DNA of 64,000 nucleotides from Cacajao melanocephalus (GCA_963573385.1 CAUYLG010041520.1:1-64000), one strand, 5' to 3'; counted from the first letter of the stretch, positions 23,021-35,542 are shown. Notes: a model not told the origin generated them from the sequence alone. Made by a program: numbers and translations.

Positions 23021-24732
23021 AAAACTAAAAATCTAAAAACTAATGGAGGGAAACAATAAAGTAATGAAAAGTGTTTAACTAAAATGAAAGCAAAAATAGG
23101 GAGGAGGAATACAAACTGTAAAAAATTTTAAAAGCAATGTTTATATAATATATATAAATCCCAGCATATCTGTAATTAAATTTAGTCTAAATACATCAGT
23201 TGAAAGTATCTAACTGAATTAAAATTGAAACTATATGCTGATCTTGTAAGAGACACAACTTAAATATAAGAACAAATAAAGGTTGATAGTAAGGGACTGG
23301 AAAAGCTGTATGTTGCAAACATTGAACAAAATTAAGTTGATATAGGTATACTAATATAAAAGGAAAGTAGCCTTAAAGGCAAGAAACATAAGTAAAGATA
23401 AACGTTTCATGTTGATAAAAGGGTCAATCGTTCTGGAAGATACAAACATTTTAAATTTGTCTACAACTAATAACATTTCAAATACATAAACTAAAAAATA
23501 ACATAACTAAAAAAGGACTAAATAAATGCACAAACATAATAGAAGACTTTAATAAACTCTCCCAGTAACTCACAGTAACTGGTAGAACAAGCAGAGCAAA
23601 ATATGAAAAAAAAATATCAATCATGTTAATCTACGTGATTAACAATGTTTATCTCATTGAAATATATGGAATGCTGTACTTAACAATAATTTAATAAATA
23701 AAATTTCCAGTGTATCTGAATGTTTATTAAAACTTGCCATACTCTAGATTATAAAGTAAAATTACAAAGTAAATCCAAACATCAAGAATTGAAACTATTC
23801 AGACTATAGCATTTGATTACATTAGAATTAAGCCACAGGTTGATAACCAAAGGAAAGGTAGAAAAAAACTAAGATATCCAAAATGTTTGGAAACTAACAC
23901 AATTGTTAGTAACCACGAATCAGACAAAAATTACCATAAAAATCAGAAAATAGTTATGTAAATATCAGTGAAAATATAACTGGTAGAATGCAGCTAAAGT
24001 TGTAATTAGAGGAAAATGTATAGCTTTTAATGCACTATTCGAAAAGAAGAAAAGTTAAAAACAATTATCTAGCTCAAAAAAATTGGAAAAGAGCTAAATA
24101 CACTAAAAAGTAGAAGAAGAGAAATAATAAATGAGGGCAAACCTAAAAAGAAAACAAGAAAAATCAAAGATGTAAAAATTGGCTCTTTGAAAAGACATAC
24201 AAAATTGATAAACACCTAACAAAACTCGTGAAGAGAAAAAGAGAAATGGCATAAATTACAATATCAAAAATCAGAGGAGCAATAACATTACAAATCTTAC
24301 AGATATTTTAAAGGTAGCATAAGAATATTTAGAACTTTATTAGAATACATTTGAAAATTCAAATCAATGAAAAAAAATTTAGAAAAACACAATTTAGCAA
24401 AACTGATGCAGGAAGATGTGGTGAGTCTGAACAGTTCTTTATCAATAAAGAAAATTACACATGTAAATAAAAACTTTCGAACATAGATATTTCTAGCCCC
24501 TGACAGCTTCATTAGCAAATTTTTCCGTATATTTAAATTAGATTTAACACTAGTTTTACACAAAACCTTCCTGAAGGGAAAAAAATAACAGGAATATTCC
24601 CATCTAGTTTTATGATGCCAGCATTACTTTAGTGCCAAAACTTGACATGATTGCTACAAGAAAGAAACATTACAGACCAATCTCTTTGATATGTATGAAT
24701 AAACGAATTGTAAATAAAATTATAAATATATT

Positions 24733-25010
24733 GGTCAGTCATAGTGGCTCACACCTGTAATCCCAGCACTTTAGGAGGCTGGCAGATCACGAGGTCAGGA
24801 GTTTGATGCCAGCCTGGCCAACATGGTGAAACTCTGTCTCTACTAAAAATACAAAAATTCGCTGAATGTGGTGGTGCACGCCTGTAAGCTACTCAGGAGT
24901 CTGAGGCAGGAGAATCACTTGAACCTGGGAGGCAGACGTTGCAGCGAGCCTAGATCGTACCACTGCACTCCAGCCTGAGCGACAGAGCGAGACTCCATGT
25001 CAGAAAGAAA
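24733..25010 (+). mobile_element. Alu element (AluS-like)
   Basis: Dimeric Alu: 'tagtggctcacacctgtaat', 'ccagcctggccaacatggtg', 'cactgcactccagcctgagc', with an A-rich tail mutating into AT units. Inserted in the ancient L1. Confidence 0.95.
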
Positions 25011-26425
25011 AAAATATATACATATATCTAGCAAGTGAATATAATAATATATCCCAATAAATCAAAAAACAATCAAAGTAACTCACCATGTTAATAAAAA
25101 AGAGGAAAAAAGTTATACCAAAGGATGCATAAAAATAAGATATAATATCCATTGATAATAATTTTAAGTAAACTGTTCATAAAATGAAATGTTCTTAAAA
25201 TCTAATGAAAAAGCAACTAAAAACCCTAAAGCAGTGATTATAATTAAATTTCAAATATTGCAAGTTTCCTCTCTGAAATAAGAGACAAGTAAAGGATGTC
25301 TGCTGTCCTCACTGGCATCCAACAATATGTCAGACATACAGTGCCATAAGACAAGAAAATGAAATAAGTCATTAAAAAGGAAAAAGTAAAACTGTCATTA
25401 TTCGCCACTCACTGGCTTATATACAGAAAATACAAAAGAATATACAATCAAATTACTAAAACTAAAAGTGAATTTGGACAATATCTAAATAATTAATTGC
25501 ATTGCTATACATTAGTAACAATTCAAAAATGAAAACATGTTGAAGATACCATTTGCAATATTATCAACTTAGGACTAATCTAACAAAAGATACATAATAA
25601 CTCTATACAAAAATCTACAAAATATTATTGAGATAAATTAAATGACACCTTACTAAATGAAAGGTTATATACCACATTCTTAGGCTAAAAGATCAATTAA
25701 GCAAATATGCCAGTTGTCCTCCGAATCAGGCTGCAAATTTGATGTAATTCTAATCAAAAGCTAATATTTTGTATTTGTGGAAATTAACAAGATGATTCTA
25801 AGATGTATTTGTAAACACAGAGGGCCAGGAACAGACAAGACAACCATGAAGAAAATGAATAAACCTAAAGGGCTTAGACTTCCTGATATCCAGTTATTCT
25901 AAAGCCACAGGAACTAAAATGTGTGAAATTGGCTTGAAGTCAAACAAATAGTCTAGCAAAACAGAATAGAGAGAACAAATATACAATCACTTGATTTGTG
26001 ACAAAAGTAACATTATACTGCAATGGGGGGAAAGTGGATTTTTTAATAAATGATTCTATATCACTTATATGCCGCATCAGAAAAAAAAAAATTCTTCACC
26101 TCCACTTCATGCCTTATAAAAAGAAATCAATCATATATAAATTGGAGCTCTGTTTGAAAAATACAAAATAAACCTTTAAGAAGAAAAAGGAGAATATTTT
26201 TAAAACCTTGAGAAAAAGTCTTAATTTTTAAGCAGGATGAAAAAGCTCTTACTATAAAGAAAGCTATTGATTAACTAGGCTATATAAAAATTAAGAATTA
26301 CTGTTCAGAAAGACCATAGAGTATGTGGAAAAGCACAGCACAGACTGGTTAATGATGTTTTCAATAACCATATCCAACAAAGGACATTCACTCAGAACAT
26401 GTAAAGAACACCTATAAACCCCACA

Positions 26426-26650
26426 TGAGCCAGGCCTGGTCAATCAGAGCATTCTATCTCCTGGCCCCACAATGGATTGATTAAGAAATGCACACGTAAC
26501 CCAAATTGAGACTTGATTTTAGGACAGCTTTTTGATGTAATTATCTGAAAAGTACAACAAAGTTCACCATCGAGACTGATAACTTACTAGTGAACATAAT
26601 CTTGGCATTGCTACCACACTGAAAAGTCCCGCTAAAGAATCAAGCAACAA
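26426..26650. other. Unclassified repeat-like sequence
   Basis: 'caggcctggtcaatcagagc' and 'ggccccacaatggattgatt' resemble a recurring old mammalian repeat that I cannot name. Confidence 0.3.
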
Positions 26651-26656
26651 TAGAGG

Positions 26657-26996
26657 AAGCCAGGCATGATGGCTCACACCTGTGGTCCCAACACTTTGAG
26701 GGGCTGAAGTGGGAGAATCGCTTGAGCCCAGGGGTTCAAGACCAGCCTGGACAACACACAAGACCCTGTCTCTAAAATAATAATAATAATAATAATAATA
26801 ATAAGCCAAGTGTGGTGGTGCATGCCTATAGTCCCAGCTACTTGGGAGGTGGAAGCGGGAGGATCACTTGAGCCCAAGAGTTTGAGGCTACTGCAGTAAG
26901 GTAGGATCATGCCACTGCACTCCAGCCTGAGCAACAGGGCAAGACCTTGTTACAAAAAAAGAAAAAAAAGAAGAAAAGAAAGAAAAAAGAAAAAAT
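26657..26996 (+). mobile_element. AluJ-like element with an AAT array in its linker
   Basis: Old Alu: 'aagccaggcatgatggctca', 'aagaccagcctggacaacac', right arm 'agccaagtgtggtggtgcat'. The middle A-rich linker has expanded to about nine AAT units (26777-26803). The tail (26955-26996) is an AAAAG-rich tract. Confidence 0.95.
26777..26803. repeat. (AAT)n microsatellite inside an Alu linker
   Basis: About nine AAT units replacing the normal A-rich linker between Alu arms. Confidence 0.97.
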
Positions 26997-27089
26997 ATAT
27001 AGGAAAGCAGAGAAGAAGGAGGATAATGATGACAGAGGGAGAGAGTGAAATAATAAGTAGATTATTCACAGAGACCTACTGAATTGTAA

Positions 27090-27400
<311 letters not shown>

Positions 27401-27807
27401 GCATCTTTTGTGAGAACCCAAATATAATCACATACACTCTTGACTTTTCAACTTTGCAAGCCAATAAATTCCCACTTTTGCTTGAGGTGGTAAGTTGGGA
27501 TTATGTCACTTGTAACTAAAAGCCCTGACTGTTCAAATGTTCAGGGCTACTTCTGGCTTTAGCATTCTATGACTTACACAATGCATTCCAAACTTTGCCA
27601 ACCAAGCATCCATTGTGGCCTAAGAATAACAAGCAATATACTCAGGGGTTAACTTCCTCCACCAGCAACCTTGACATTTCTTTGAAGTCTCATATCTCAT
27701 CTTAAAAAACAGAAAATCATGTGAATTTTCTAACCTATTCCATAATATTTTGTTTCTCTTAATGTAACTATTTCCTCCAAATTGTCACATAAAATCGATA
27801 GTGCAAG
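27401..27807. other. Unassigned sequence
   Basis: No repeat or gene recognised. Confidence 0.4.
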
Positions 27808-27874
27808 AGGCCCCTGGGCTCAAGCGATACTTCCACCTCAGCCCCACAAAGGTGTGAGCCTTCACGCCTGGCTT
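27808..27874 (-). mobile_element. Alu fragment
   Basis: 'gggctcaagcgatacttcca' to 'tgagccttcacgcctggc' matches about 60 bases of the Alu 5' arm in reverse complement, with a small internal deletion. Confidence 0.75.
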
Positions 27875-29019
27875 CCTCTATTTTTGCTTTGTTCTTAGGA
27901 AGGACCTAAGTGTGCAGGTGGCAGGTGATCCAAGCCATCTGTACATTACCATTTATGGTGCTCCCATCAGCATATCCCTATTTTAGGAGAACAGATGAAG
28001 GGAGGGGTTACAAACTCAAATCCCTACAAGGGTCAGGCAGATACAGTGAAATGGATCAGTTGTAAGACAAGATTGTACACAGGAAAGCCAGCACAAGCCC
28101 AGTCCAAGGCGGGCAGCTCCACTCAGTCATATGTTCTTTTAATCCCCAAGCCGGTCAGATGAATACAGTCTGGACACGACCACCTCCTTGCCTCTGATTT
28201 TGGGCATACATTCTTGTATTTTCCACCTAACACATGGGCAATACTTACACTGTTGCTAACATCCATTCTCCAAACACCCAGCATTTTTCTTCTTATAAAA
28301 CATTTTTCTTTCTAACAGGGATCAGGCATAGAAGCTTTGGCATATATGTATTCAGTGAAACTATATTATATATTCTAAAAATCAGATGGCTTTACCTATG
28401 CAATCTCTACGAGGAAAATTACCCTTTCCCAATAGATACACTCACATTTTATGTGACATTTTTAACAGCCTCAAAGTTTCAACCTCAACCAGCAATATTT
28501 GAATTGCTTTTAATTTAGCAAGTATGGAGAAGAGAATAATTTGGCAGCTACTTCTTGATACATGTCAGAAGCTGGGGGTCCTCCCATGAGAATCTGCTGT
28601 TCATAAAAGTAATTTTTTCCATTCATGCTGCTGACAGCATGCCCCTCCCAGAGTCACAGTCACGTGGCTGTCACTCTTGAGGCAGTACCATACTCTGAAA
28701 TTATGGGTTTGTTTTTTTTTTTTAAATAGTATAAGCAAGCATTTGATCTGAGCTATTAAAGAAAGGGAAAATTAATTTAAAACTGACACTAGTGGCCTTT
28801 ACAATTATGTGCTATGGCTCTTGTACAACATGCATTCAAAGGCTACTGTTTGTCTCATTTACTTGTAATAAAATGTCCTTTATGGAGAACAAGATCACAT
28901 TGCTCAGGGAAGTCCATTGTTAAGTCTAGAAGAAGATTTAATTGGGATATAGTGAAAGGGTAAAGAGTTATCTCTTGTCACCCAGAAGTCCTTTAGAATT
29001 TTAGTTACAAATCATTTTA
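27875..29019. other. Mostly unassigned sequence
   Basis: No gene seen. Bases about 28010-28070 ('acaaactcaaatccctacaa', then 'gtcaggcagatacag') loosely resemble the start of the repeat at 44975 and may be a fragment of the same family. Confidence 0.35.
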
Positions 29020-29275
29020 GAATAATAACAATAGTGATAATGATAATGATCTTGGTAACCTGATTGAGTACTTATTATCTGCAGAACACTGGCCTGAATG
29101 CGGCATGCACATTTTTTGCCTAATCCTCTCAACCCTTTTAGGCAGGTATTGATAATATCCTAAGAGGAGACTGAGACTCACAGAAGTGACTGTCAGCTGC
29201 TGTCAGTTTCAGAGCATGGACTCCAGTCCATATCCAGTAACAGGGACTATGTTCTTAACCACACAACCATTCACT
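29020..29275 (-). mobile_element. MIR, near full length
   Basis: Reverse-complement MIR order: 'gatgataatgatc'-type A/T start, 'aggcaggtattgataatatc', 'ggagactgagactcacagaa', 'atgttcttaaccacac'. Confidence 0.75.
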
Positions 29276-29689
29276 GCCTATAAAGTTGGAGGGTTTTTAG
29301 GAGATCAACAACCCAACCTTCTACCCTGTGCAATAAGGCCTATTTCCTCAGTTTCCCCCCAGACCTTGTCATTTTCCAGTCTTCCCTGGTTTAGTGAGTG
29401 TCACAATGTCACTGATTTTCCATTGAGCTGCTCAGCCAGGAATTCAGGAAGCAGTATTATTCATATTCTCCCTACTTCCCTACCAAAATTCAATCCCTCT
29501 CAGAGACCTGTTGATTATACTTCTTCAAGAGCAATCCTATTAATATACATCCTTCCACCTTCACCACCACCAGATGTGTCCAAGCCACCATCATTTCTTC
29601 AAATATAGCAGCTTTCTTCACCTTCCAGTCTGGGCCATGTCCAGTTTGCTGTCACTGAATGCACCTTGCCTGCCTCCCCCCACCTCCCA

Positions 29690-30030
29690 TTACCACTCCT
29701 CTCCCGGCTTGTCTCTCTCACCTCCCTCTTCCTCTCTGTGCTTTACACACATGGACTTTTGGGTTATCAGAAGCTATACGGTCCCTCTAATCACACCTTT
29801 GACTCATGGTATTCCTTCTGCTCAGAAGTCTCTTCCTCTTTACCTGTTTAACTCGTATTCACCCTTCAAATCTCTGCTCATTACCACTGCCTCAGGGAAG
29901 CTGAAACAGAGAAGCTGAGGGATGACTGAGACCAGATCAATCGTCTGACATAAAACCACTTACCTCTCCATTGAAATACTTGCCACAATTTACGTTTGTA
30001 GCTCCATGACTACTAGGTCATATATTTGGA
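29690..30030 (+). mobile_element. L2 ORF2 3' fragment
   Basis: 'tattccttctgctcagaagt', 'attcacccttcaaatctctg' and 'gcctcagggaagctg' follow the L2 consensus; less clear at both edges. The 114-codon plus frame here is a decayed L2 frame or chance. Confidence 0.6.
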
Positions 30031-30134
30031 CTAATTAGAATGAAATTTTTTCTGAATGACTGAAATTCCCAAATTAACAGACAATCAGATGCCATGTGCT
30101 AAAATGGCAATGGCGCATCCCTCAAGGTCAAGGA

Positions 30135-30220
30135 GCTGAGTTGAATCCTGACTCTACTTACCACTATTTACACTCTATTTACACTCACCTTTAGCTGAGT
30201 GACCTTTTTACATAGTAAGA
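30135..30220 (+). mobile_element. MIR core fragment (weak)
   Basis: 'gttgaatcctgactctactt' and 'gctgagtgacctt' follow the MIR core order. Confidence 0.35.
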
Positions 30221-31680
30221 CTTAAAAGTCCAAATTACTCCTCTATCCATGGGCCACAAAAGGGATGTTGTGTTAGCATACATGAAAACATTAATTTATC
30301 ACAATTTTTAAAAGTTCAAAAACATCTTTTTTCTGAGTGTAGAAAAAATTAACCTCAATGGCTGAATAAGCACAAATTTCACCATCATAATTTTGCTGTT
30401 ACCTTGCCCTATCCCTTAATATAACAGATTTCTTCCCAAGAGTACCTAAAGCATCAAAGCGGTTCAAGTGTGTGGAAAGCAGGAAATTGTCATTATGCCA
30501 CCGGCAAGAAAAAAAAAAAAAACACTAGAATTGGCTTGATTACCAAAACTCTGGTGGAAAGCAGAAAAGTGATTTTCAGTGACAACTGACATCGATGCAG
30601 CGGCTGTTAAAACAGAGGGCAGGGAAGCTAAACCCCCGTAGTTCTAACTGCAAAAACTAGAGATATGGGCAATCAGCAGTAGACTTAAAAATGGAACCAT
30701 TCTGGAAAATATTCAAAGGCTTGGAGGAGGAGTCACGATCTATAAATAAAAGCAGTGGTTAAAGTGATAATTAGATTGGTGAAAAAAAACATAGTGGGAA
30801 ATTGAATAGATTCCTTTCACTGGCAATGACATCTTCAGACATATTTGCAATCCACAAAATGTACAGAAAAAATAAAATGAATACTTCCTCTGATGTGATA
30901 AATTGGAGCCAAGCAGATTGGCTACATGGCTCCCAACTCTCTTCTTTTTTTCACAGAAAGTAAAAAAATAAGGGTGGACTAGACTTCTTTTGTGTTAAGT
31001 GGGGAAAGAAAATGCTGATTACAATGAAAGCCTTTGACAAGAGACCCAACACCATTAAAACAGACAAGCTATTACTGCAAGAAAACTGAAATCTATGAAA
31101 AGGATTTTTTAAAACTATTAAGCCAGTAAGACTGGCATTTCATAAGCCCATGTTTGCAAACATAGATGAATACATTTTATTTTAACCTATTTAGAGCTTT
31201 GAATTTAATAAAATTTAATAAAATCTCTTGAATTTTAAAAGAGGTTACAAAATTAACAAAATAAGCTGATATTTGAGTATCTTGCTTCAGATTATCCAAT
31301 ATTTTATTAAAGAGCAACGGGCTATCCAAGCAGCTGTAAGGTGCATCAGACTTTAACTAATCTAGCACTGCCTTAATCAGTTTTGCTATAAAATAATCCT
31401 GAGACGCCAGAGACACTGGTAAACAGATACAGAGGGTATCCACTGTAACCTGATCAAGCATAATATATTTTTCTTATAAATTGAATTCTGAACCATATGG
31501 CTAAAATCCAACGACGGAGAAAATGCAAGCATGAGTTAGCAAGAGCTGTCGTAAAACTCACAGAAAAAGCAAGAGGCAAAAACACAACTTGGGGGAAGGA
31601 GACAGTCCAAAGGACCAAGTTCTGTGAAGTCAAACAAACACTAGCAAGAGCAACAGCCAGGAGGTACTTCCACTTGGTGG
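30221..31680. other. Repeat-poor unassigned block
   Basis: About 1.4 kb with no recognised transposon or coding frame. It could hold a conserved non-coding element; nothing in the sequence alone proves it. Confidence 0.4.
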
Positions 31681-31685
31681 CTGAG

Positions 31686-32060
31686 TGTCATGGTTTCGCT
31701 TTGTGTCCCCACCCAAATCTCATCTCAAACTGTAATCCCCAGGTGTTAAGGGAGGAACCTGGAGGGAAGTGATTGGATTATGGGGGTGGTTTCCCCCATG
31801 CTCTTCTCATGATAGTGAGTGAATTCTCACAACATATAATGGTTTGACAAATGGTAGTTTTTCCTGTGCTCTCAAACACTTATCCTTCCTGCCGCCTTGT
31901 AAAGAAGGTGCCTTGCTTCCCCATTCACCTTCTGCCATGATTGTAAGTTTCCTGAGGCCTCCTAAGTCATGCTGAACTGTGAGTCAATTAAACCTCTTTA
32001 CTTTATAAATGACCCAGTCTTGGGCAGTTGTTTTTAGCAGTATGAAAACAAACTAATACA
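31686..32060 (+). mobile_element. MSTA/MSTB-type solo LTR (ERVL-MaLR)
   Basis: A complete 375-bp LTR, from 'tgtcatggtttcgctttgtg' through 'cccacccaaatctcatctca', 'ttctgccatgattgtaagtt' and 'gagtcaattaaacctcttta' to 'aaactaataca'. A perfect 5-bp target duplication 'ctgag' (31681-31685 and 32061-32065) is as expected for a MaLR. No internal sequence, so it is a recombination-derived solo LTR. Confidence 0.95.
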
Positions 32061-32065
32061 CTGAG

Positions 32066-32274
32066 TTTGTTTTTGTTTTTCTGTACAGTAAGGTCTTTTG
32101 GAGTGGAGAAGCAAGAAGGGAGGAAACACTCAATGAAGATGACTAGAAGTTTTCAGCCCCCCACAAAACCACCCAAAAGAGAAGAAAGATAATTGTGCAT
32201 CATCTTCAAACATCTCTCCTCAGACAGTCAAGGAAATAATTCTGCTAAACTTTCAATTGGGCAATACAGTGTGG
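32066..32274. other. Unassigned sequence
   Basis: Nothing recognised. Confidence 0.4.
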
Positions 32275-32480
32275 GTGAGCCAAACCTTGGGCTCTGGGTC
32301 AGACCACTGGGATAAAGATCTCAACTTTATCACAGACCAGCTGTGGGGTCTGGGGTAAGTTACATAGATGTTCAAGGTCTCAGGTTGTGTCTCCTTCAAA
32401 TGCAGGTGACGGCAGCTCCCATCACATAAGGGAGGTGAGGATTAAATTAGTTTGGGTGGAAGCTCATGTGTCGATGGTCC
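32275..32480 (+). mobile_element. MIR
   Basis: Sense MIR order: 'gggctctgggtcagaccact', 'ccagctgtggggtctggggt', 'aagttacatagatgttcaag', 'ggtgaggattaaattag'. Confidence 0.65.
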
Positions 32481-33234
32481 AGATGTGAGTTATGGGTGTG
32501 AGAGAGGAGATTCTATCCAAGAGGATGCTTTTGAGGAGAATCAAAATCTTGGTGGAAAGAGGATGGAAATGAAATTCTCCTTTCCTAAGGGCCAAAGAAG
32601 AAGCCATACGTGGTAATGCAGAAATAGAAATGCAATTACTGCCCTCAAAAAAACTGCTGGTGAGAGGGACCTCTAGCAACTAAGGGTGCTGGTATGTATG
32701 GGAATCTCCAAAGAAACCCATCAGCAGTCATGAGCAAAAGAGCCTACTTTAAACATATCCCAAGTCCAGAAAGCACTGATACCAGCTTGTGGCATTTCCA
32801 GTCAAGTAAACACTTTAATGTCCTCCTTTCGTCTCCTTCTTAACCCAGCTTCAGCCCTGGAGAGGACAGAAACAGTGATGGGTAGAGTGAGGTAGGATAC
32901 AGAGAGAAGTCAGCCACCTTCCTTTTATGAGAACAAGCTGCCCTGTATGTTTGAAGCCCAAGAAACCAAGTCCAAAGTTTTGGTAATTGCACAGGCTTCC
33001 ATATTTTAATTACCAATGTGCAACTGTGTTTTGCAACTTACAGGGAGTGTTAGGGCCAGCCTTCCACTACTGAATAGGTACCAGAAAGTCAATGGGGCCT
33101 TCCAGAATTTTCAACTCGAGGCAACAACAGACCAGCCCCACTGAGTAAACATAGAGAAAATAGAAGACAAAAATAAAGTCACTTTAGGATGACATCACAC
33201 AAATCATGCTCATTTAACCTAGTGCTTAAGTGTC
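32481..33234. other. Unassigned sequence
   Basis: No gene or repeat recognised. Confidence 0.4.
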
Positions 33235-33455
33235 TTAAGTTTCATAGTAATAGTTAAAAAGAATTATTTCTATGAGGCAATTTACCGAGTTCCAGGGACT
33301 GACTGTGGTTAACAGTTTATATGCAATGCCCCATTAAACCGTCACAACAGATGAGGTAGGCACTGTTATTGTCCCCACTTCACACACAAGAAAAGCTGAT
33401 AATTCACCTAAGGCCATGAGAGTTAGTGACAGAAGGGGGATTTCAAGCCACTATG
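33235..33455 (-). mobile_element. MIR
   Basis: Reverse-complement MIR: 'accgtcacaacagatgaggt', 'attgtccccacttcacacac', 'cctaaggccatgagagttag'. Confidence 0.75.
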
Positions 33456-33499
33456 CCAATTCTTTGCTTCTCCTCCTTCGTTGGGGATGGCTTAAAGAA

Positions 33500-33727
33500 T
33501 AAAAATAATAATGATCATTTATTTAGGGCTTACTCTGTGATTTGCAAGAATTAGCTCAAATTATTCTCAACGAGAGACCCCTATGATCACCCAAACTATA
33601 CTGATGCAGAGAGAAAGAGAGAGAGACAGTCAGGAGCACAAGACTGTCAAGCAGTGGAGGCTAAACTGGGATTTGAACCCAGGCAGTTTAGCTCCAGAGA
33701 CCATGCTTCTAACCACCGTGATCTACT
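33500..33727 (-). mobile_element. MIR, second of an adjacent pair
   Basis: Independent MIR in the same orientation as its neighbour. It is best kept at its 5' core: 'ctgggatttgaacccaggca', then 'gcttctaaccaccgtg'. A short GA run at 33608-33630 interrupts it. Confidence 0.8.
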
Positions 33728-34449
33728 GCAAATGTCAAACGGTACCATTATTATTATAGCTTGGCCATATAGAAAGGTCAGTGCTTGGCCTGACCTAAAA
33801 TAACAGAGAGGGCATGTCAGGCAAAGGCAAGAGCCAGGGCCCAGAGGCAGGACCAAACATGGTGCATCCTAGGAGCTACAAGCCCAGGAATTGCTCTCAC
33901 TGAGGAACTCATTCACAGGGGCAGCCAGGGAAGTGAATCAAGTGGAGAATAAACAATAAATCCATGAAACAACTGTTCGCACTCGTGCACCCGCTTGCCT
34001 CCTAGGACACTCTCATCACTCACGCTAAGAAGAAATGGAGCAATAACCAACCTGGGGACCTCGGAATGAAATCAGTGGAAATGGACTCCTCCTTTGACGA
34101 TGCCAGTGCCATAAATCCACAGCGCGCCAAGATGCCAAGCCAGCTCTGGCACAGAGGTGCCATACATCTTCCTCTGACCCATCAGGAATGTTTCCCTCTT
34201 GTAAACAGCAGTGGGTGTTGTTGTTATTATTGTTTTTTTTTTTACCTTCCTGTGTCTCTGCCTGGCTTTATGGAGTGAATTAAAGACAAGTGAGCTTGGT
34301 GGAGAAAAGAATTTGTATTCATCTCTGAAGATCAATTAGGATTTAAGAGTGCCTGCTCTGAGAAGTTCAAGAAAACTGGATTTTGTTCAGAATGTCTGAA
34401 AAGTGGTCTGTAGCACAGGAAATGTTTTCTCCTGCAAGGGACACTTTTA
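33728..34449. other. Unassigned sequence
   Basis: No gene or repeat recognised. Contains a T10 run near 34232. Confidence 0.4.
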
Positions 34450-34562
34450 AGGTTAGACAATTTAGATTCCTCAGCGTCTGGCACACTCCAAGCATGAAGC
34501 GAACAAGTAGTAAATGTTAGTTCAATGTTAATTGGTTGGTTGATAAAATGAATGAATGAAAT
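34450..34562 (+). mobile_element. L2 3' terminus
   Basis: 'cagcgtctggcacactccaa' to 'gttcaatgttaattgg' and an AATGAATGAA tail match the L2 3' end. Confidence 0.6.
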
Positions 34563-34569
34563 GATTGGT

Positions 34570-34715
34570 ATAAAGGAGAGAATACGTGTTTCAAGATCAG
34601 ACTTATTAGCCTTGGATCCTACTCAGCCACCAACTTCCTGTGTGACTTGGCCAAGCCACTTGACCCCTCTGAGCCTGTTAATTCATTTGTGAAAAAGAGA
34701 TAATGATAGGTACAG
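34570..34715 (+). mobile_element. MIR
   Basis: 'ccttggatcctactcagcca', 'tgtgtgacttggccaagcca' and 'ttgacccctctgagcctgtt' are the conserved sense MIR core. Confidence 0.8.
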
Positions 34716-34931
34716 CGATGGACTTCCATTTGCTGTTTAACTTTGTTTTCTTCCAGCCTCTGTTGATCTTACTCTCTCTAACACCCTGATTTTGGTTTGG
34801 TGACCCACCTTTCTCCCATCCTCAGTAGCATGGTGATTTTGGTGGATCTAAACCCACCTACAGTCCCAGGAGTGCACTTATATTTTTAGCCTACACCAAC
34901 CCCTGTGTTGCATTCCTACAGAGAGAAGGAC

Positions 34932-35542
34932 TGCATCAGTCAGGCCAATCACAGAATCAGGGTGGGTTTTCCACAAAAACAGAACCAGTAGGGTGGATGT
35001 GTGTGCAGAGAGAAAGAGAGGGAGAGGGAGAGAGATTTACGACTTTGGCTTACATGACATGGGGTCTGGTAAGTCCAAAATCCATGGGGTAAACTGACAG
35101 GCTGGAGAATCAGGGAAGATCTGATTTGCAGTCGAGTCCAAAATCTGTAGGGCCAGGTAGAAACCTGGAAACTCAAGGAGGGTTTCTACATTGCAGTCTT
35201 GAGGTAAAATTTCTTCTCTTCTTTTCTTTCTCCTTCTCCTTCTTCTCCTCCTCCTTCTTCTCCTTTCACCCTCTCCCTTCTTCCTCTTCCTCTCCACCTC
35301 TTCCTCTTCCTCCTCTTCCTCCTCCGTCTTCTTCAAAGACCCTCCTTCTTTGCTCTTAAGGCCATCAACTGATTGGATGAGGCCCACTCATAATATGAAG
35401 GGTATGCTGCTCTACTCAAGATCTACTGATTTCAATATTAATCACATCTTTAAAAATACCTTCCCAGCAACATCTAGACTGGTGTTTGATCAAACAAGTG
35501 GACACCAGTGCCCAGTCAAGATGACATCAAATTAGCCATGAG
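34932..35542 (-). mobile_element. MLT2-type solo LTR (ERVL) with an internal pyrimidine expansion
   Basis: Reverse-complement MLT2: 'acaaaaacagaaccagtagg', 'ggtaagtccaaaatccatgg', 'actgattggatgaggcccac', 'gtggacaccagtgcccagtc', 'atcaaattagccatg'. A GA stretch (about 35007-35033) and a ~130-base TTC/TCC tract (35205-35340) have grown inside, making it longer than usual. The 116-codon minus frame there codes only Glu/Arg runs from the tract. Confidence 0.85.
35205..35340. repeat. Long polypyrimidine (TTC/TCC) tract
   Basis: Plus strand is almost only C and T for about 130 bases; mirror-type composition allows triplex (H-DNA) formation. Confidence 0.97.

Larger units (their letters stand above)
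21540..26425 (+). mobile_element. Ancient L1M: 5' region, ORF1, inter-ORF and ORF2
   Basis: A sense L1 of nearly 5 kb, highly decayed. Features in order: 5' region ('atcctccagaaaccctacaa'), ORF1 end ('agagaattcattgccaggga' near 22515), inter-ORF region, ORF2 endonuclease and mid part (to about 24720), an Alu at 24733-25010, then the reverse transcriptase and C-terminal parts ('gcttagacttcctgatatcc' near 25870), ending in late ORF2 near 26425 without a 3' UTR. No long frame survives. A piece of ORF2 also appears out of order at 22829-23020. Confidence 0.85.

Noticed and set aside
29186..29608. 140-codon plus frame
   Set aside because: It begins in a MIR and has no recognisable content; serine- and proline-rich composition fits a pyrimidine-rich stretch.
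35037..35387. 116-codon minus frame rich in Glu and Arg
   Set aside because: It is the translation of a TTC/TCC microsatellite inside an MLT2 LTR.
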